A stretch of 64,000 nucleotides of DNA, taken from Nitrosomonas sp. Its GTDB lineage: Bacteria; Pseudomonadota; Gammaproteobacteria; Burkholderiales; Nitrosomonadaceae. This document shows positions 38,281-47,496 of this stretch, in pieces. The notes under the pieces are model-generated. The model had not been told where the DNA came from, made no database searches, and saw nothing but the letters and a program-made list of their open reading frames with translations. Made by a program: the position numbers and the translations under genes. Position 1 is the stretch's first letter; each line of letters starts with the position of its first letter. The stretch covers positions 1 to 64,000 of the forward strand of contig JAMWZW010000012.1 in the NCBI GenBank assembly GCA_024281995.1. Reading direction: 5' to 3'.

Positions 38281-39207
38281 TTAAACAAAATCATTGGGCA
38301 TATGAACACCCATGAGCTGTGCCAATGAATTCTGCGGATCCTGACTAGTCCATACAGTTATGGGGTACAGATCAAATATCATTTTGCTGACCCCATTATC
38401 AAGTGAATGATCTCCAATTAAAAAACCGTTATTGCCGTCAAGAGTGCCTAAGTCAATAGGAAAATTATTCAGAAGCGCATCAATCGCAGCCTTCGCTGTC
38501 GCAACAGTCGCGGCATCGTGCGAAATACTAGCCAGAATTTGTTTAACTAAACCATTCAATTCTCCCGCTTTCTCGATTGAATAGTAACGTGAGATTTCTA
38601 TTCGGTTATCAAATAAAGCGGCAGCATTACCCCAAATCGGATTACTATAATCAATACTATCAAGCGTAGTGATTGCCCATTCAATCATGTCACCAAAGGA
38701 TTGTCCGGCTGAATTCATTTGGTCGACTATATAATTAACTGCTAGCACCTTGTCATCCGACGAAACTGTGTTACCCGCTAGGTTATCCACAATTCTTGCC
38801 GCACTCTCTCTAATATAGTGCGCTGCAGCCATTCCCCAATTTGGGTGCGTCGCTGGAAAGCTGGAAAGAAGGGTAGTAATCTCTGGAATCAACTCATTTT
38901 GCGTTGCGCCATCTGATATTTTATTGACGATATATTCTGTAGCGATGGTTTTATCACTTTCCGCAGCACGATCACCAATTAAATCATTTACAAATGCCTC
39001 TGCAAATGCAAGTGGTGCCATGTCGTTTGGATAAAACCTCCCAAAAAATCCTTGATTCTTTGATATCGTTTCAGCCAGTCTCGCCAAAGAACCTCTTTCT
39101 GTAAACATTAGACTATATGATTCCAGATTTTCCGTACCTGCAATATCATTGTAAAGGGCTTGATACAGCTGCAAAATAGAAGTTTGCTGTAATTCTGTTA
39201 ATTCCAT
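38281..39207 (-). CDS. S-layer-like protein N-terminal domain, no RTX region
   Basis: The 308-residue product begins with LQLYQALYNDI and contains GSLARLAETISKNQGFFGRF, repeated helical segments with AAHYIRESAARIVDNLAG, and VSSDDKVLAVNYIV. This resembles the anchoring N-terminal region of Caulobacter RsaA-type S-layer proteins and DUF4214-related proteins. Those continue into glycine-rich RTX calcium-binding repeats and a type I secretion tail; this one stops at GVHMPNDFV. It may be a truncated form or a separate anchoring module. There is no signal peptide. Confidence 0.6.
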   Translation of the reverse strand: MELTELQQTSILQLYQALYNDIAGTENLESYSLMFTERGSLARLAETISKNQGFFGRFYPNDMAPLAFAEAFVNDLIGDRAAESDKTIATEYIVNKISDGATQNELIPEITTLLSSFPATHPNWGMAAAHYIRESAARIVDNLAGNTVSSDDKVLAVNYIVDQMNSAGQSFGDMIEWAITTLDSIDYSNPIWGNAAALFDNRIEISRYYSIEKAGELNGLVKQILASISHDAATVATAKAAIDALLNNFPIDLGTLDGNNGFLIGDHSLDNGVSKMIFDLYPITVWTSQDPQNSLAQLMGVHMPNDFV

Positions 39208-39372
39208 ATTTTTTCCTATAATTGAATCACTTCATTGCCAGAAATCTTATAGTATCGGGAACATCTCCCATAATGAATGCTATGGAATATGGCAAAAAGA
39301 AACGGATTGAACGCTCGCCAAAGTTCGTATATCAATCAAACATTACGCGTCAAATTTTGCATAAATCAATGT

Positions 39373-40014
39373 TTATTTGATTCCATATTGTGCGCGATAA
39401 CGCTCTACTGCAAATAAACGATGTTCTAACTCAGGATGACCCTGTAGATATTCAACCAAATCATCCAGAGTAATAATCGAAGTCACCGAAATGCCGTGCA
39501 ATTGCTGCACCTCCTGAACAGCCGATAACTGATCAATACCTCGCTCCATGCGATCGAGCGCAATGACTACGCCGATTGGTGCCGCACCTGCAGTCTTAAT
39601 CAAATCGACCGATTCGCGCACCGAGGTACCAGCAGAAATAACATCATCGACAATTAGCACACGGCCTTGCAGCGGCGCGCCGACAAGCATTCCACCTTCG
39701 CCGTGATCCTTTGCCTCCTTGCGATTAAAACAGAAGGGATAGTTATGCTCCATTTCTGCCAAAGCAATAGCAATCGCACTCACCAGCGGAATGCCTTTGT
39801 ACGCGGGGCCAAATAACATATCAAACGGAAGCGCTGCAGCAATGATCGCTTTGGCGTAAAATTGGCCCAGCCTGCGCAATGAATCGCCATCGTTGAACAG
39901 TCCTGCGTTAAAAAAATAAGGTGACAAGCGTCCTGCTTTGGTGATGAACTCGCCAAAGCAAAGTACTTTACGTTCAATAGCAAACTGAATAAATGCCTGC
40001 CGGAAATCTGACAT
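39373..40014 (-). CDS. pyrE: Orotate phosphoribosyltransferase
   Basis: The product of about 213 residues makes orotidine 5'-phosphate from orotate and PRPP in pyrimidine synthesis. The PRPP-binding motif [13 protein letters not shown] is clear, as are [10 protein letters not shown] and [14 protein letters not shown] chose ATG 40014 over an upstream TTG at 40026. The gene is divergent from xthA, with only 22 bases between the start codons. Confidence 0.96.
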   Translation of the reverse strand: MSDFRQAFIQFAIERKVLCFGEFITKAGRLSPYFFNAGLFNDGDSLRRLGQFYAKAIIAAALPFDMLFGPAYKGIPLVSAIAIALAEMEHNYPFCFNRKEAKDHGEGGMLVGAPLQGRVLIVDDVISAGTSVRESVDLIKTAGAAPIGVVIALDRMERGIDQLSAVQEVQQLHGISVTSIITLDDLVEYLQGHPELEHRLFAVERYRAQYGIK

Positions 40015-40036
40015 AACTGTGATCAATCCTTAAAAT

Positions 40037-40810
40037 ATGCAAATTATAACGCTTAACCTCAACGGCATCCGCGCAGCGGCAAAAAAAGGTTTCTTTACCT
40101 GGTTAGCCGCGCAATCGGCTGAAATTGTATGTGTACAAGAGTTAAAAGCCCAGTTGCCCGATTTCTCCGAAGAAATGCGTTCACCGGGCGCATACCGAGG
40201 CTATTTTCATTGTGCCGCACAAAAAGGCTATAGCGGTGTCGGCATATATTGCCGCAAGCAACCCGATAAAATCATTGAAGGTATCGGTGTCCCTGCAATC
40301 GATGCGGAAGGCCGTTTTATTCAGGCAGACTTTGGCAATCTGAGTATTATTTCCATTTATTTGCCTTCCGGATCGAGCGGCGAACACCGTCAAGCCGCAA
40401 AGTTCTTTTTTATGGAACAATTCTTTCCGATGCTGAAAACATTGATAGCTTGTGGCCGCGAGATTATTTTGTGCGGCGACTGGAATATTGCGCATAAGGA
40501 AATCGATTTGAAAAACTGGCGCTCGAACCAAAAAAATTCCGGTTTTCTACCGGAAGAACGCACTTGGTTGTCGAATGTATTCGACAGCATTGGTTTTGTC
40601 GATGTTTTTCGCCGCCTCAATTCCGAGCCTGAGCAATACACCTGGTGGTCCAACCGCGGCCAAGCCTGGGCCAAGAATGTCGGCTGGCGTATCGATTATC
40701 AAATTGCCACACCGGTCATCGCGCAAACTGCGTCTGGCGCATCTATTTATAAAGCTGAGCGCTTCTCAGATCACGCGCCATTGATTATCGACTACGACTA
40801 TACTTTATGA
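40037..40810 (+). CDS. xthA: Exodeoxyribonuclease III
   Basis: The 257-residue enzyme has the ExoIII motifs LNLNGIRAAAKKGF, VCVQELKAQ, LCGDWNIAHKEIDLKNW and SDHAPLIIDY. It acts as AP endonuclease and 3' exonuclease in base-excision repair. The last four bases (ATGA) overlap the start of the permease gene. Its leader is too short for an ordinary ribosome site separate from the pyrE leader. Confidence 0.94.
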   Translation: MQIITLNLNGIRAAAKKGFFTWLAAQSAEIVCVQELKAQLPDFSEEMRSPGAYRGYFHCAAQKGYSGVGIYCRKQPDKIIEGIGVPAIDAEGRFIQADFGNLSIISIYLPSGSSGEHRQAAKFFFMEQFFPMLKTLIACGREIILCGDWNIAHKEIDLKNWRSNQKNSGFLPEERTWLSNVFDSIGFVDVFRRLNSEPEQYTWWSNRGQAWAKNVGWRIDYQIATPVIAQTASGASIYKAERFSDHAPLIIDYDYTL

Positions 40811-42186
40811 AATCCAGCGAATCTTCCGGCTGGTTGCAGGCTTGGCAAGTCTATACGCACCCGCGTGTGCTGGGCATGCTGTCATTGGGATTTTCCGCCG
40901 GATTACCTTTGTTACTGATTTTAGGCACATTGTCGTTTTGGCTGCGCGAAGCGGGCATCGACCGCGCGACCATCGGTCATTTAAGCTGGATTGGTTTAGC
41001 CTATAGTTTCAAGTGGTTATGGTCACCGCTCGTCGATCGTTTGCCACTTCCGTTGCTGACCCGGCTATTAGGACGGCGTCGGGCGTGGCTATTGCTATCG
41101 CAAATAATTATCACGGTTGCACTAGTCGGCATGGCATTGACCGATCCTGTCGTGGATTTAGCAAAATTGGTATTCTTCGCGCTTGCCGTCGCTTTTGCCT
41201 CGGCCACGCAAGATATTGCACTCGATGCTTATCGCATCGAAGCGGTTGCGGTCGAACTGCAGGGTGCCATGGCTGCTACCTATCAGGCAGGATACCGCAT
41301 CGCCATGATTCTGGCGTCGGCAGGCGTATTATGGATTGCTGCGGCAGTCGATCCTTCTGCTGCGGCTTACGAACACTTGCCCTGGCGCTTCGCTTATCTG
41401 GTCATGGCCGCAAGTATGGCTGTCGGTATCATCACCACGCTGATCATCCGCGAACCGGATGTTCCTTACAATCACCTGATCTCCGATAACGAACGCATTG
41501 CACAGCAAGCCCTCGCAACGTGGAATCTCCATCCGCGCTTCAAAAGCCTGCTGGTTTGGCTGTACGGCGCACTAATCGCCCCTTTCAGGGATTTCATTGT
41601 ACGTCATGGACGGCAAGCGTTGCTGATCCTGTCGCTCATCGCAATCTACCGCATCTCCGATGTCGTTATGGGCGTAATGAGCAATCCTTTTTACGTGGAC
41701 ATGGGTTATAGCAAAGATGAAGTTGCCACCATTTCAAAAGTGTATGGCGTTATCATGACAATTGCCGGTGCTGCGATCGGTGGTGTCCTGACGGTAAAAT
41801 TCGGCATCATGCGCACGTTATTTCTTGGCGCCGTATTATCGGCTGCTACCAATTTGCTATTTGTTTGGCTGGCAGGCCGTGGTCATGATGTCAGTGGATT
41901 GATCTTTACCATATCTGCCGACAATCTTTCAGCAGGCATTGCTTCCAGCGCATTTATCGCCTATCTATCCGGTTTAACCAATTCCGCCTATTCGGCTACC
42001 CAATACGCATTATTCAGTTCGGTCATGCTATTGCTGCCTAAATTCATTGCCGGTTTTAGCGGTCAATTTGTCGATGCCTATGGTTATGAAAACTTCTTTA
42101 TCACAACCGCACTACTCGGATTACCCGTTTTAGTATTGGTCTGGCTGGCCGGTCAAGCGAAATTTGCGCTACCTGACAGAAAGTAA
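40807..42186 (+). CDS. AmpG-like major facilitator permease
   Basis: The 459-residue protein has about twelve membrane helices and the AmpG-type start (LGMLSLGFSAGLPLLLILGT, then SYSF-like SFKWLWSPLVDRL). AmpG proteins import anhydro-muropeptides during peptidoglycan recycling. It overlaps xthA by four bases and precedes zapE by 18, so the three probably form one operon. The substrate is inferred from family only. Confidence 0.88.
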   Translation: MKSSESSGWLQAWQVYTHPRVLGMLSLGFSAGLPLLLILGTLSFWLREAGIDRATIGHLSWIGLAYSFKWLWSPLVDRLPLPLLTRLLGRRRAWLLLSQIIITVALVGMALTDPVVDLAKLVFFALAVAFASATQDIALDAYRIEAVAVELQGAMAATYQAGYRIAMILASAGVLWIAAAVDPSAAAYEHLPWRFAYLVMAASMAVGIITTLIIREPDVPYNHLISDNERIAQQALATWNLHPRFKSLLVWLYGALIAPFRDFIVRHGRQALLILSLIAIYRISDVVMGVMSNPFYVDMGYSKDEVATISKVYGVIMTIAGAAIGGVLTVKFGIMRTLFLGAVLSAATNLLFVWLAGRGHDVSGLIFTISADNLSAGIASSAFIAYLSGLTNSAYSATQYALFSSVMLLLPKFIAGFSGQFVDAYGYENFFITTALLGLPVLVLVWLAGQAKFALPDRK

Positions 42187-42204
42187 CCGTGCACATCGTT
42201 AACC

Positions 42205-43407
42205 ATGTCACAATCATTACAAAAAACCGGCCCTGAAAGCGAGTACCAGGTTCTGATACAGGCCGGAGAACTGAAACCGGATACCGATCAGGCGAAAGCG
42301 GTTGCCGCGCTTGAGCGCTTACACCGCGAATTAATCGATTATCCCGTAATAAAAAATATTCATGAGGGTTTTCATTTCAGGTGGCCCGCTGGCTTATTCC
42401 GCTGGCTGAACAGTCGTACATCGACCCCGCAAGGCATCTATCTCTATGGCGGCGTAGGACGCGGCAAGTCGATGCTGATGGATCTGTTTTATACCACTGC
42501 CACCATTGCATCGAAGCGGCGTGTGCATTTCCACGAATTCATGCTGGATATTCATGTCCGACTCAAACAGTGGCATGATTTCTCAAAGCAAGAGCGAGCA
42601 CGGCATGGCGGGCGTAATAGTGATGAGGATCCTATCCCCTCTGTCGCACGGAAAATAGCCAATGAAGCAACGTTACTATGCTTCGATGAACTACACGTCA
42701 CCGATATCGCCGATGCTATGGTGCTAACCCGATTGTTCAAGGAATTGTTTGCGCAAGGCGTAATTGTCGTGGCCACATCCAATCGGCCGCCGGATGATCT
42801 CTATAAGAATGGCTTAAATCGCCAGAGATTTTTGCCTTTTATCGAACAAATCAAGGAAAAACTCGAAATTATTCCACTCGAAGGCCCTGTGGATTACCGC
42901 TATAACCGCTTGAAGGGCGCACAAACCTACTATTTTCCAGTCAATGAAGAGACAACTGCGCAATTAGTGGCAATTTTCTTCCGTCTGACCGATCGCAGTA
43001 TCGCGGATCGCGCCAAAGTCCCCAGCGAAGAATTGACTGTACAAGGCCGCACATTGTTTGTGCCCAAAGCGGCACGCGGCGTCGCCGTATTTTCGTTTAA
43101 GCGCTTATGTGCAAACCCGTTGGGTTCAGCGGATTATTTGACCATCGCCAGAACCTATCACACCGTCATCATGGTCGCAATTCCGCAATTTAATAATGGA
43201 AACAACGATGAAGCCAAACGATTCATCACCTTTATCGATGCCCTCTATGAGCATGGCGTCAAATTCCTTTGCTCAGCCGCTGTGCCGCTGCATTTGCTAT
43301 ATAACGGCGGGGATGTCAGCTTTGAATTTGAGCGCACACGCTCACGATTGATGGAAATGCAATCTGAAGATTATTTGGCCAGAGGTCATGGCAGCAACTT
43401 GCGTTAA
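42205..43407 (+). CDS. zapE: Cell-division ATPase ZapE (AFG1 family)
   Basis: The 400-residue AAA-type ATPase has Walker A GGVGRGKSMLMD, Walker B LLCFDELHVTD, the sensor motif VVATSNRPPDDLYKNGLNR, and ends with FIDALYEHGVKF. ZapE interacts with FtsZ at late division in E. coli. It is the last gene of the xthA-permease-zapE run. Confidence 0.93.
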   Translation: MSQSLQKTGPESEYQVLIQAGELKPDTDQAKAVAALERLHRELIDYPVIKNIHEGFHFRWPAGLFRWLNSRTSTPQGIYLYGGVGRGKSMLMDLFYTTATIASKRRVHFHEFMLDIHVRLKQWHDFSKQERARHGGRNSDEDPIPSVARKIANEATLLCFDELHVTDIADAMVLTRLFKELFAQGVIVVATSNRPPDDLYKNGLNRQRFLPFIEQIKEKLEIIPLEGPVDYRYNRLKGAQTYYFPVNEETTAQLVAIFFRLTDRSIADRAKVPSEELTVQGRTLFVPKAARGVAVFSFKRLCANPLGSADYLTIARTYHTVIMVAIPQFNNGNNDEAKRFITFIDALYEHGVKFLCSAAVPLHLLYNGGDVSFEFERTRSRLMEMQSEDYLARGHGSNLR

Positions 43408-43455
43408 TCAACTCACACCCGGGAATCTGTCAGACTTATCCACTGCTTGCGCTAC

Positions 43456-44310
43456 TCAGGCTGACTTCAGATTCAATGAATTATCCAGGTTGGGAATAAT
43501 GAGCTTCTCAGAGAAAAATAGGGTTTCAACGCTTTTGTAACGATCTCGCGCATTTTGATAGACCAGGAACGGGTAACTTTTATACACTTCCATAGTTTGG
43601 GGAGTATAGTCAAAGGAAGCTATCCAATACTGCGTAATATGCGCCTTGATCAGATGGGCAATGTTCAAATGAGTAGTCTGCAGAACGTGCTTTTCTAAAT
43701 GCCATTGCTTCTCATAGCCGGAATAAAAATCAAGATACATCAGTGTGTTATCGGGCAGTGACGACAATACGGTTTTGATTACGTCTGCCGTTTCTAAATT
43801 ATAAAGACGAATGCTTGAGCGATGCAGTGCAATCCACTCAATCCTGCGTATCAAGTCAATCTTGTTAAAACGTGCATCCGTTCTCCAGTGTCCGCTCTGG
43901 CTTTTTCCGTTATCAGTTACTCCCCACAAGATTCCTGAGGGATTAATTCGAGTTAAGAAAAAGATTGAAAAACCGACTTCAAGTAAGCTGTGATTTTCAG
44001 GAAAATTTAAGATATTGTTTTGTCGCTGCCATTCTTCCCTTGTTATTTTTACATCGTGAATAGCTTTGCAAAGTGCTTCAGGCTGATCGACAACGCTACT
44101 CCAGAAAGCATATACCGCAGGATTTGCATCGTTCAAATGAATGCAGGATACGTAACCGTGAGTAAGTAAATTAAGCGCGATTGCCGCGCCACCTGTGGAT
44201 GACTCAACATAATGCCCGCCTAATAGATTATTTTTCTCAAAAACCATCTTCATGAAGCCCGCTAATTTGTCTCTTCCTCCTTGGTAACGCAAAGGTGTAT
44301 TGAATTTCAT
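43456..44310 (-). CDS. D12-class DNA adenine methylase-like protein, motif IV altered
   Basis: I chose ATG 44310, with GGAG six bases upstream. The protein has RYQGGRDKLAGFMK (family PYxGGK), a glycine-rich motif ESSTGGAAIALNL and NDANPAVYAFW, which define the Dam-like fold. The catalytic DPPY, normally in a YLDPPYY context, reads YLDFYSGYEKQW here, about two residues shorter. Both prolines are lost, so methylation is unlikely. No restriction partner is nearby. It may be a decaying orphan methylase or a DNA-binding derivative. Confidence 0.8.
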   Translation of the reverse strand: MKFNTPLRYQGGRDKLAGFMKMVFEKNNLLGGHYVESSTGGAAIALNLLTHGYVSCIHLNDANPAVYAFWSSVVDQPEALCKAIHDVKITREEWQRQNNILNFPENHSLLEVGFSIFFLTRINPSGILWGVTDNGKSQSGHWRTDARFNKIDLIRRIEWIALHRSSIRLYNLETADVIKTVLSSLPDNTLMYLDFYSGYEKQWHLEKHVLQTTHLNIAHLIKAHITQYWIASFDYTPQTMEVYKSYPFLVYQNARDRYKSVETLFFSEKLIIPNLDNSLNLKSA

Positions 44311-44682
44311 TGAAAACTCCACGATGGTGAATTTGACGCAATACGCGTAATGCGACGATCAAGCAAAATTGAGATTAACTTCTTTACATGATCCATGATA
44401 CGAGGAACCTATACGAAAACCAAGGCATTATTTCAAATATTGGTTATCAGTCTGTATCAACTCTTCAGTTAGAATAATTTCCAACTAAGTTTGTTGCTCA
44501 GCTTTTTGCAGTCCGCAGGATTTAAATTTTCAAATCAATAAAATTATTGCGACTTGACATATTCCTGCAATCGAACTCAAGCAAGCTAATTTTCCATAAT
44601 TTATTCGGTTTATTTCCGAATCCCCGAAGTTTGTTAGGATTATGTTGAAACATCAACACCCGGTTCATGCAGATCTGAAGAA
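44311..44682. other. Gap before the pyruvate-kinase fragment
   Basis: About 370 AT-rich bases with no supportable gene. The minus-strand methylase promoter should lie at the left end. I see no insertion-sequence ends that would explain the damaged genes on both sides. Confidence 0.4.
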
Positions 44683-45090
44683 ATGCATCCATACGCCCGT
44701 TTGCTGCATGAGCTTGTGGAGCTACGCGACGAGCTGTTGGCGCTCGAACACGCATATTACAGTCTATTCATCCTTCACATCTATCCAGCCACTATTGATT
44801 TGATTCATTACTTGGGTTTGAGACGGCGGGATTTTCATCCCCTGCAAGAAAGGTTGGCGGCAGTGGGTCTTTCATCACTAGGCCGGATGGAATCCCATGT
44901 CTTTTCTAATCTCAATGCCATCATCGATTTTCTAAGTTGCGCACTGGGTAAGAAATTACCAGAAGACATATCGCTCCCTCCAGATACGACGGGAATGCCT
45001 CTGCTTGAAAGCCATACCAATCATTTATTCGGCAGACCGCCCACGCATCGCCGGGTACGAATCATGGTCACGATGTCAAGTGAAGTGGCA
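44683..45090 (+). pseudogene. Pyruvate kinase, N-terminal stump
   Basis: The first 135 or so residues match the helical N-terminal extension of large proteobacterial pyruvate-kinase-like proteins (LHELVELRDELLALEHAYYS, LHYLGLRRRDFHPLQERLAA-like, GLSSLGRMESHV) and reach the first barrel strand at RRVRIMVTMSSEVA. Homology then ends abruptly near 45085 and the frame closes at 45171. The whole catalytic barrel is missing. A deletion or rearrangement joined this stump to the parA gene end. Confidence 0.75.
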
Positions 45091-45111
45091 ATTCAGGTTT
45101 CTGATTGCCAT

Positions 45112-45852
45112 TCATTCTATTTTCGATACTTCTTCCCAAAGCTGGCGATAGGCGTGGTTAGCTTGTTTTGATTTGGCAAAAACATCGACTGGCGCTTTGT
45201 GTATACCCATTTTTTCGATGTCTGATGAATAAGGAATAGTCGTTTTCAAAAATATTTTATATCGTGCAGACATCGCACGCATGGTTTCCTTGTGCAGCGA
45301 CTTTTGGTTTTGAACCATAGAAAAGAAAGGAACAATCTTATTTTGTGGATAGTCATTTTCCTTGAAAAAAATCATCAATTGCTCAAAAGTACGTTCTGAA
45401 AGCGTGGTGGGTATGACGGGTACCAGTAGCACATCGGATGCAATAAATATGGACTCGGATAGATGACTAATCGATGGCGGACAATCCAATATCACCAGGT
45501 CATACTCCTTATCAAAACCTTTCAATACGCGCCTCAACCGATTTTTGCGTTTCTTAAAGCCCGCCAGTAATGAATCGAAGTTACGAAAACTCAAATGTGC
45601 CGGGATAACATCCAGATTCTCAAAATCGCTTGCCTTAATGTGTGTAACCAAATTTTCGTAGGCTTTAAAAAAGCGCTTAGCCCATTTTTTTGTGGATGGC
45701 CTAACTCTGAAGTAATAGGATGAAGCACCTTGAGGATCCAGGTCAATGAGTAGTGTTTTTGATCCGGATTTGGCAGCCCAATAAGCAAGATTGACCGACG
45801 TAGCCGTTTTTCCGACCCCACCTTTCATACTGTAAGAAGCGATCACTCTCAT
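45112..45852 (-). CDS. ParA/MinD-family ATPase
   Basis: The 246-residue protein has the deviant Walker A motif MKGGVGKTATS, LLIDLDPQGASS, and Walker B LVILDCPPS. It has no N-terminal DNA-binding domain and no ParB gene beside it, like the cargo-positioning ParA proteins. Its ATG overlaps the stop of the CHAD gene (GGATGA), so the two are translationally coupled. CHAD proteins bind polyphosphate, so polyphosphate granules are the obvious candidate cargo. That link is inference. Confidence 0.9.
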   Translation of the reverse strand: MRVIASYSMKGGVGKTATSVNLAYWAAKSGSKTLLIDLDPQGASSYYFRVRPSTKKWAKRFFKAYENLVTHIKASDFENLDVIPAHLSFRNFDSLLAGFKKRKNRLRRVLKGFDKEYDLVILDCPPSISHLSESIFIASDVLLVPVIPTTLSERTFEQLMIFFKENDYPQNKIVPFFSMVQNQKSLHKETMRAMSARYKIFLKTTIPYSSDIEKMGIHKAPVDVFAKSKQANHAYRQLWEEVSKIE

Positions 45853-47129
45853 CCCAAACCCTTTGTTTTCCTAATCCCAAATACCAAATTAAATTCATTG
45901 GTCATATTTTCTGTAAAAAAATCAGCGATCGCGCTCTCAACTTTCGAGCGCTTCTCTATTTTCTTTTGGTGCAAAATGGCTATCAAGCCACTCAAAGAGT
46001 TGGACATATCAACCAGGGCGTCGTCAACGTAACCGTTTAAGATTCCAATTTGCACACCATAATCATTATAGTCACCCAATATTGTTTGTATTTTTTTAAT
46101 TTCGCCAACTATTTTTACAATACGTTTTTTTGGCAGCAAATCCACAAAAAATTCGATCAAATAACGCAGTTTTTTAAACTCAATACGTAACGCGTGAATG
46201 TTTTGATCGGGTGACTGACAGCTAATCCCCTGGCACATCGCCAGCATTTTATGGTAACGCTTTAATATTAATTTTTTCACAACGCGTGCTATTGATTTTG
46301 ATGCCATAGCAGTTTCAAAAACAGAATTCAGCGAGAATTCCGCAGCACAACTAGCAATAGTGGCTTTGTAATCTTTAGAAGACAAATACCTAGCCACTTT
46401 GTTTTTTTCCTGCTTACGCTGTTTCTCAATTAAGCCATATAACTTATTTAATCCGCTTTCAAAATTTGCTGGGAGCATCGTACGGTAGCTTTCATGAGCC
46501 AATATCAATACATCCAAATCGCGTAACTTGTTTGTTTTACCAGCAATTAGGGATAATTTAGGCTTCAGCGTATCAATCAATGTTGTTGGCAGCGCTTTTT
46601 TTAACAAACTGATTAAAGATCTTAGTTTGCGTACATTCACTCGAAATTGATGCAAAAATTCCGTATCAGTGTCCGCAATGACACCTCTTACATGACGTTC
46701 TGCCTGATCAAGCATCGCAAGTGCTATAGATCGTACCGCCGGTTCCGCTTGCATAGCCACAGTCAAAAGAAGAACCGAGTTGCCTTGTTTCGATTTGAAA
46801 ACTTCAAGATCTTGAGCTTCTAACAAGCACTTCAACCCAAAATCCTTAATTTTTGCCTTAATAAGAGGCTCAAGTATTTGCGCTGCTCTGGTATGAAATT
46901 TTGAATAGCCGCGCAGCGCCCGGAGAGTACAATAACAAGTTGGTTGATCGCCACCCATCGATTGTGTTAGGTGCCCTTTCACGACTATTTTTTGATCGCT
47001 GTCGCGCAGCGAAAAGTCAGTCTCAAGTAATCGTAAGGTTGCGACCGGTAATATTGCACGCAAACCGATTAATTTTTGCAATTTGGCTTTAACTATCACT
47101 TTCCCGAAACTCCCACCAAAATCTGGCAT
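45849..47129 (-). CDS. CHAD-domain protein, C-terminal part of a frameshifted CYTH-CHAD gene
   Basis: The 426-residue frame contains a CHAD domain (EFLHQFRVNVRKLRSLISLL, then HALRIEFKKLRYLIEFFVDL and ILGDYNDYGVQIGIL) with the conserved His and basic residues thought to bind polyphosphate. The first 40 or so residues (LQKLIGLRAILPVATLRLLE) are the usual linker of CYTH-CHAD proteins. The N-terminal half lies in another frame just upstream and overlaps by 41 bases. Joining the two needs a shift of +1 at about 47100. The stop overlaps the parA start. Confidence 0.85.
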   Translation of the reverse strand: MPDFGGSFGKVIVKAKLQKLIGLRAILPVATLRLLETDFSLRDSDQKIVVKGHLTQSMGGDQPTCYCTLRALRGYSKFHTRAAQILEPLIKAKIKDFGLKCLLEAQDLEVFKSKQGNSVLLLTVAMQAEPAVRSIALAMLDQAERHVRGVIADTDTEFLHQFRVNVRKLRSLISLLKKALPTTLIDTLKPKLSLIAGKTNKLRDLDVLILAHESYRTMLPANFESGLNKLYGLIEKQRKQEKNKVARYLSSKDYKATIASCAAEFSLNSVFETAMASKSIARVVKKLILKRYHKMLAMCQGISCQSPDQNIHALRIEFKKLRYLIEFFVDLLPKKRIVKIVGEIKKIQTILGDYNDYGVQIGILNGYVDDALVDMSNSLSGLIAILHQKKIEKRSKVESAIADFFTENMTNEFNLVFGIRKTKGLG

Positions 47130-47373
47130 CGCCTGGTGCGCTCACCGTATCGATACAACCGGAATGGGCGATAAGCTGGAATTTTTGCTTATCCGCATTG
47201 CAAAGCAAATAATTCGCTTGCCAAAGATGCGCGTCAAAATCATCGTAAAATCGCAGTGTAGATGATATGGCTGGCTTGATTTCTATCTCAAACTCGGATG
47301 ACAATCCGGAGAAAATATCGGCGTGCTGGACTGTCTCGCTTAATTCCCAAGTAATGACTGGCAAAGAATTCAT
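47089..47373 (-). CDS. CYTH-like N-terminal part of the CHAD protein
   Basis: The 94-residue frame has FEIEIK, matching the ExExK signature of triphosphate-tunnel enzymes, then TLRFYDDFDAHLWQANYLL and DARFWWEF. In related proteins this region runs directly into the sequence found at the start of the CHAD frame. It ends early because of an apparent one-base insertion near GGGAAAG. Either the gene is damaged, or the two parts are made separately or by frameshifting. Confidence 0.7.
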   Translation of the reverse strand: MNSLPVITWELSETVQHADIFSGLSSEFEIEIKPAISSTLRFYDDFDAHLWQANYLLCNADKQKFQLIAHSGCIDTVSAPGDARFWWEFRESDS

Positions 47374-47496
47374 TGATCGATTTTAATTTGATACCGTCAG
47401 TATGACTGCTATGATCATGCCGCAACTTAACTGAAAAAATATCGCAAATAGTAATAGTGTGCCAGCATTATTTCCAATCACTCCAGAGGACATGAC

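Noticed and set aside
43456-44310. Restriction-modification or other defence system around the adenine methylase
   Set aside because: No restriction enzyme or other defence gene is adjacent, and the catalytic motif is damaged.
44522-44755. Minus-strand 77-codon frame over the gap and the pyk stump
   Set aside because: It is antisense to better-supported pyruvate-kinase sequence and has no recognisable content.
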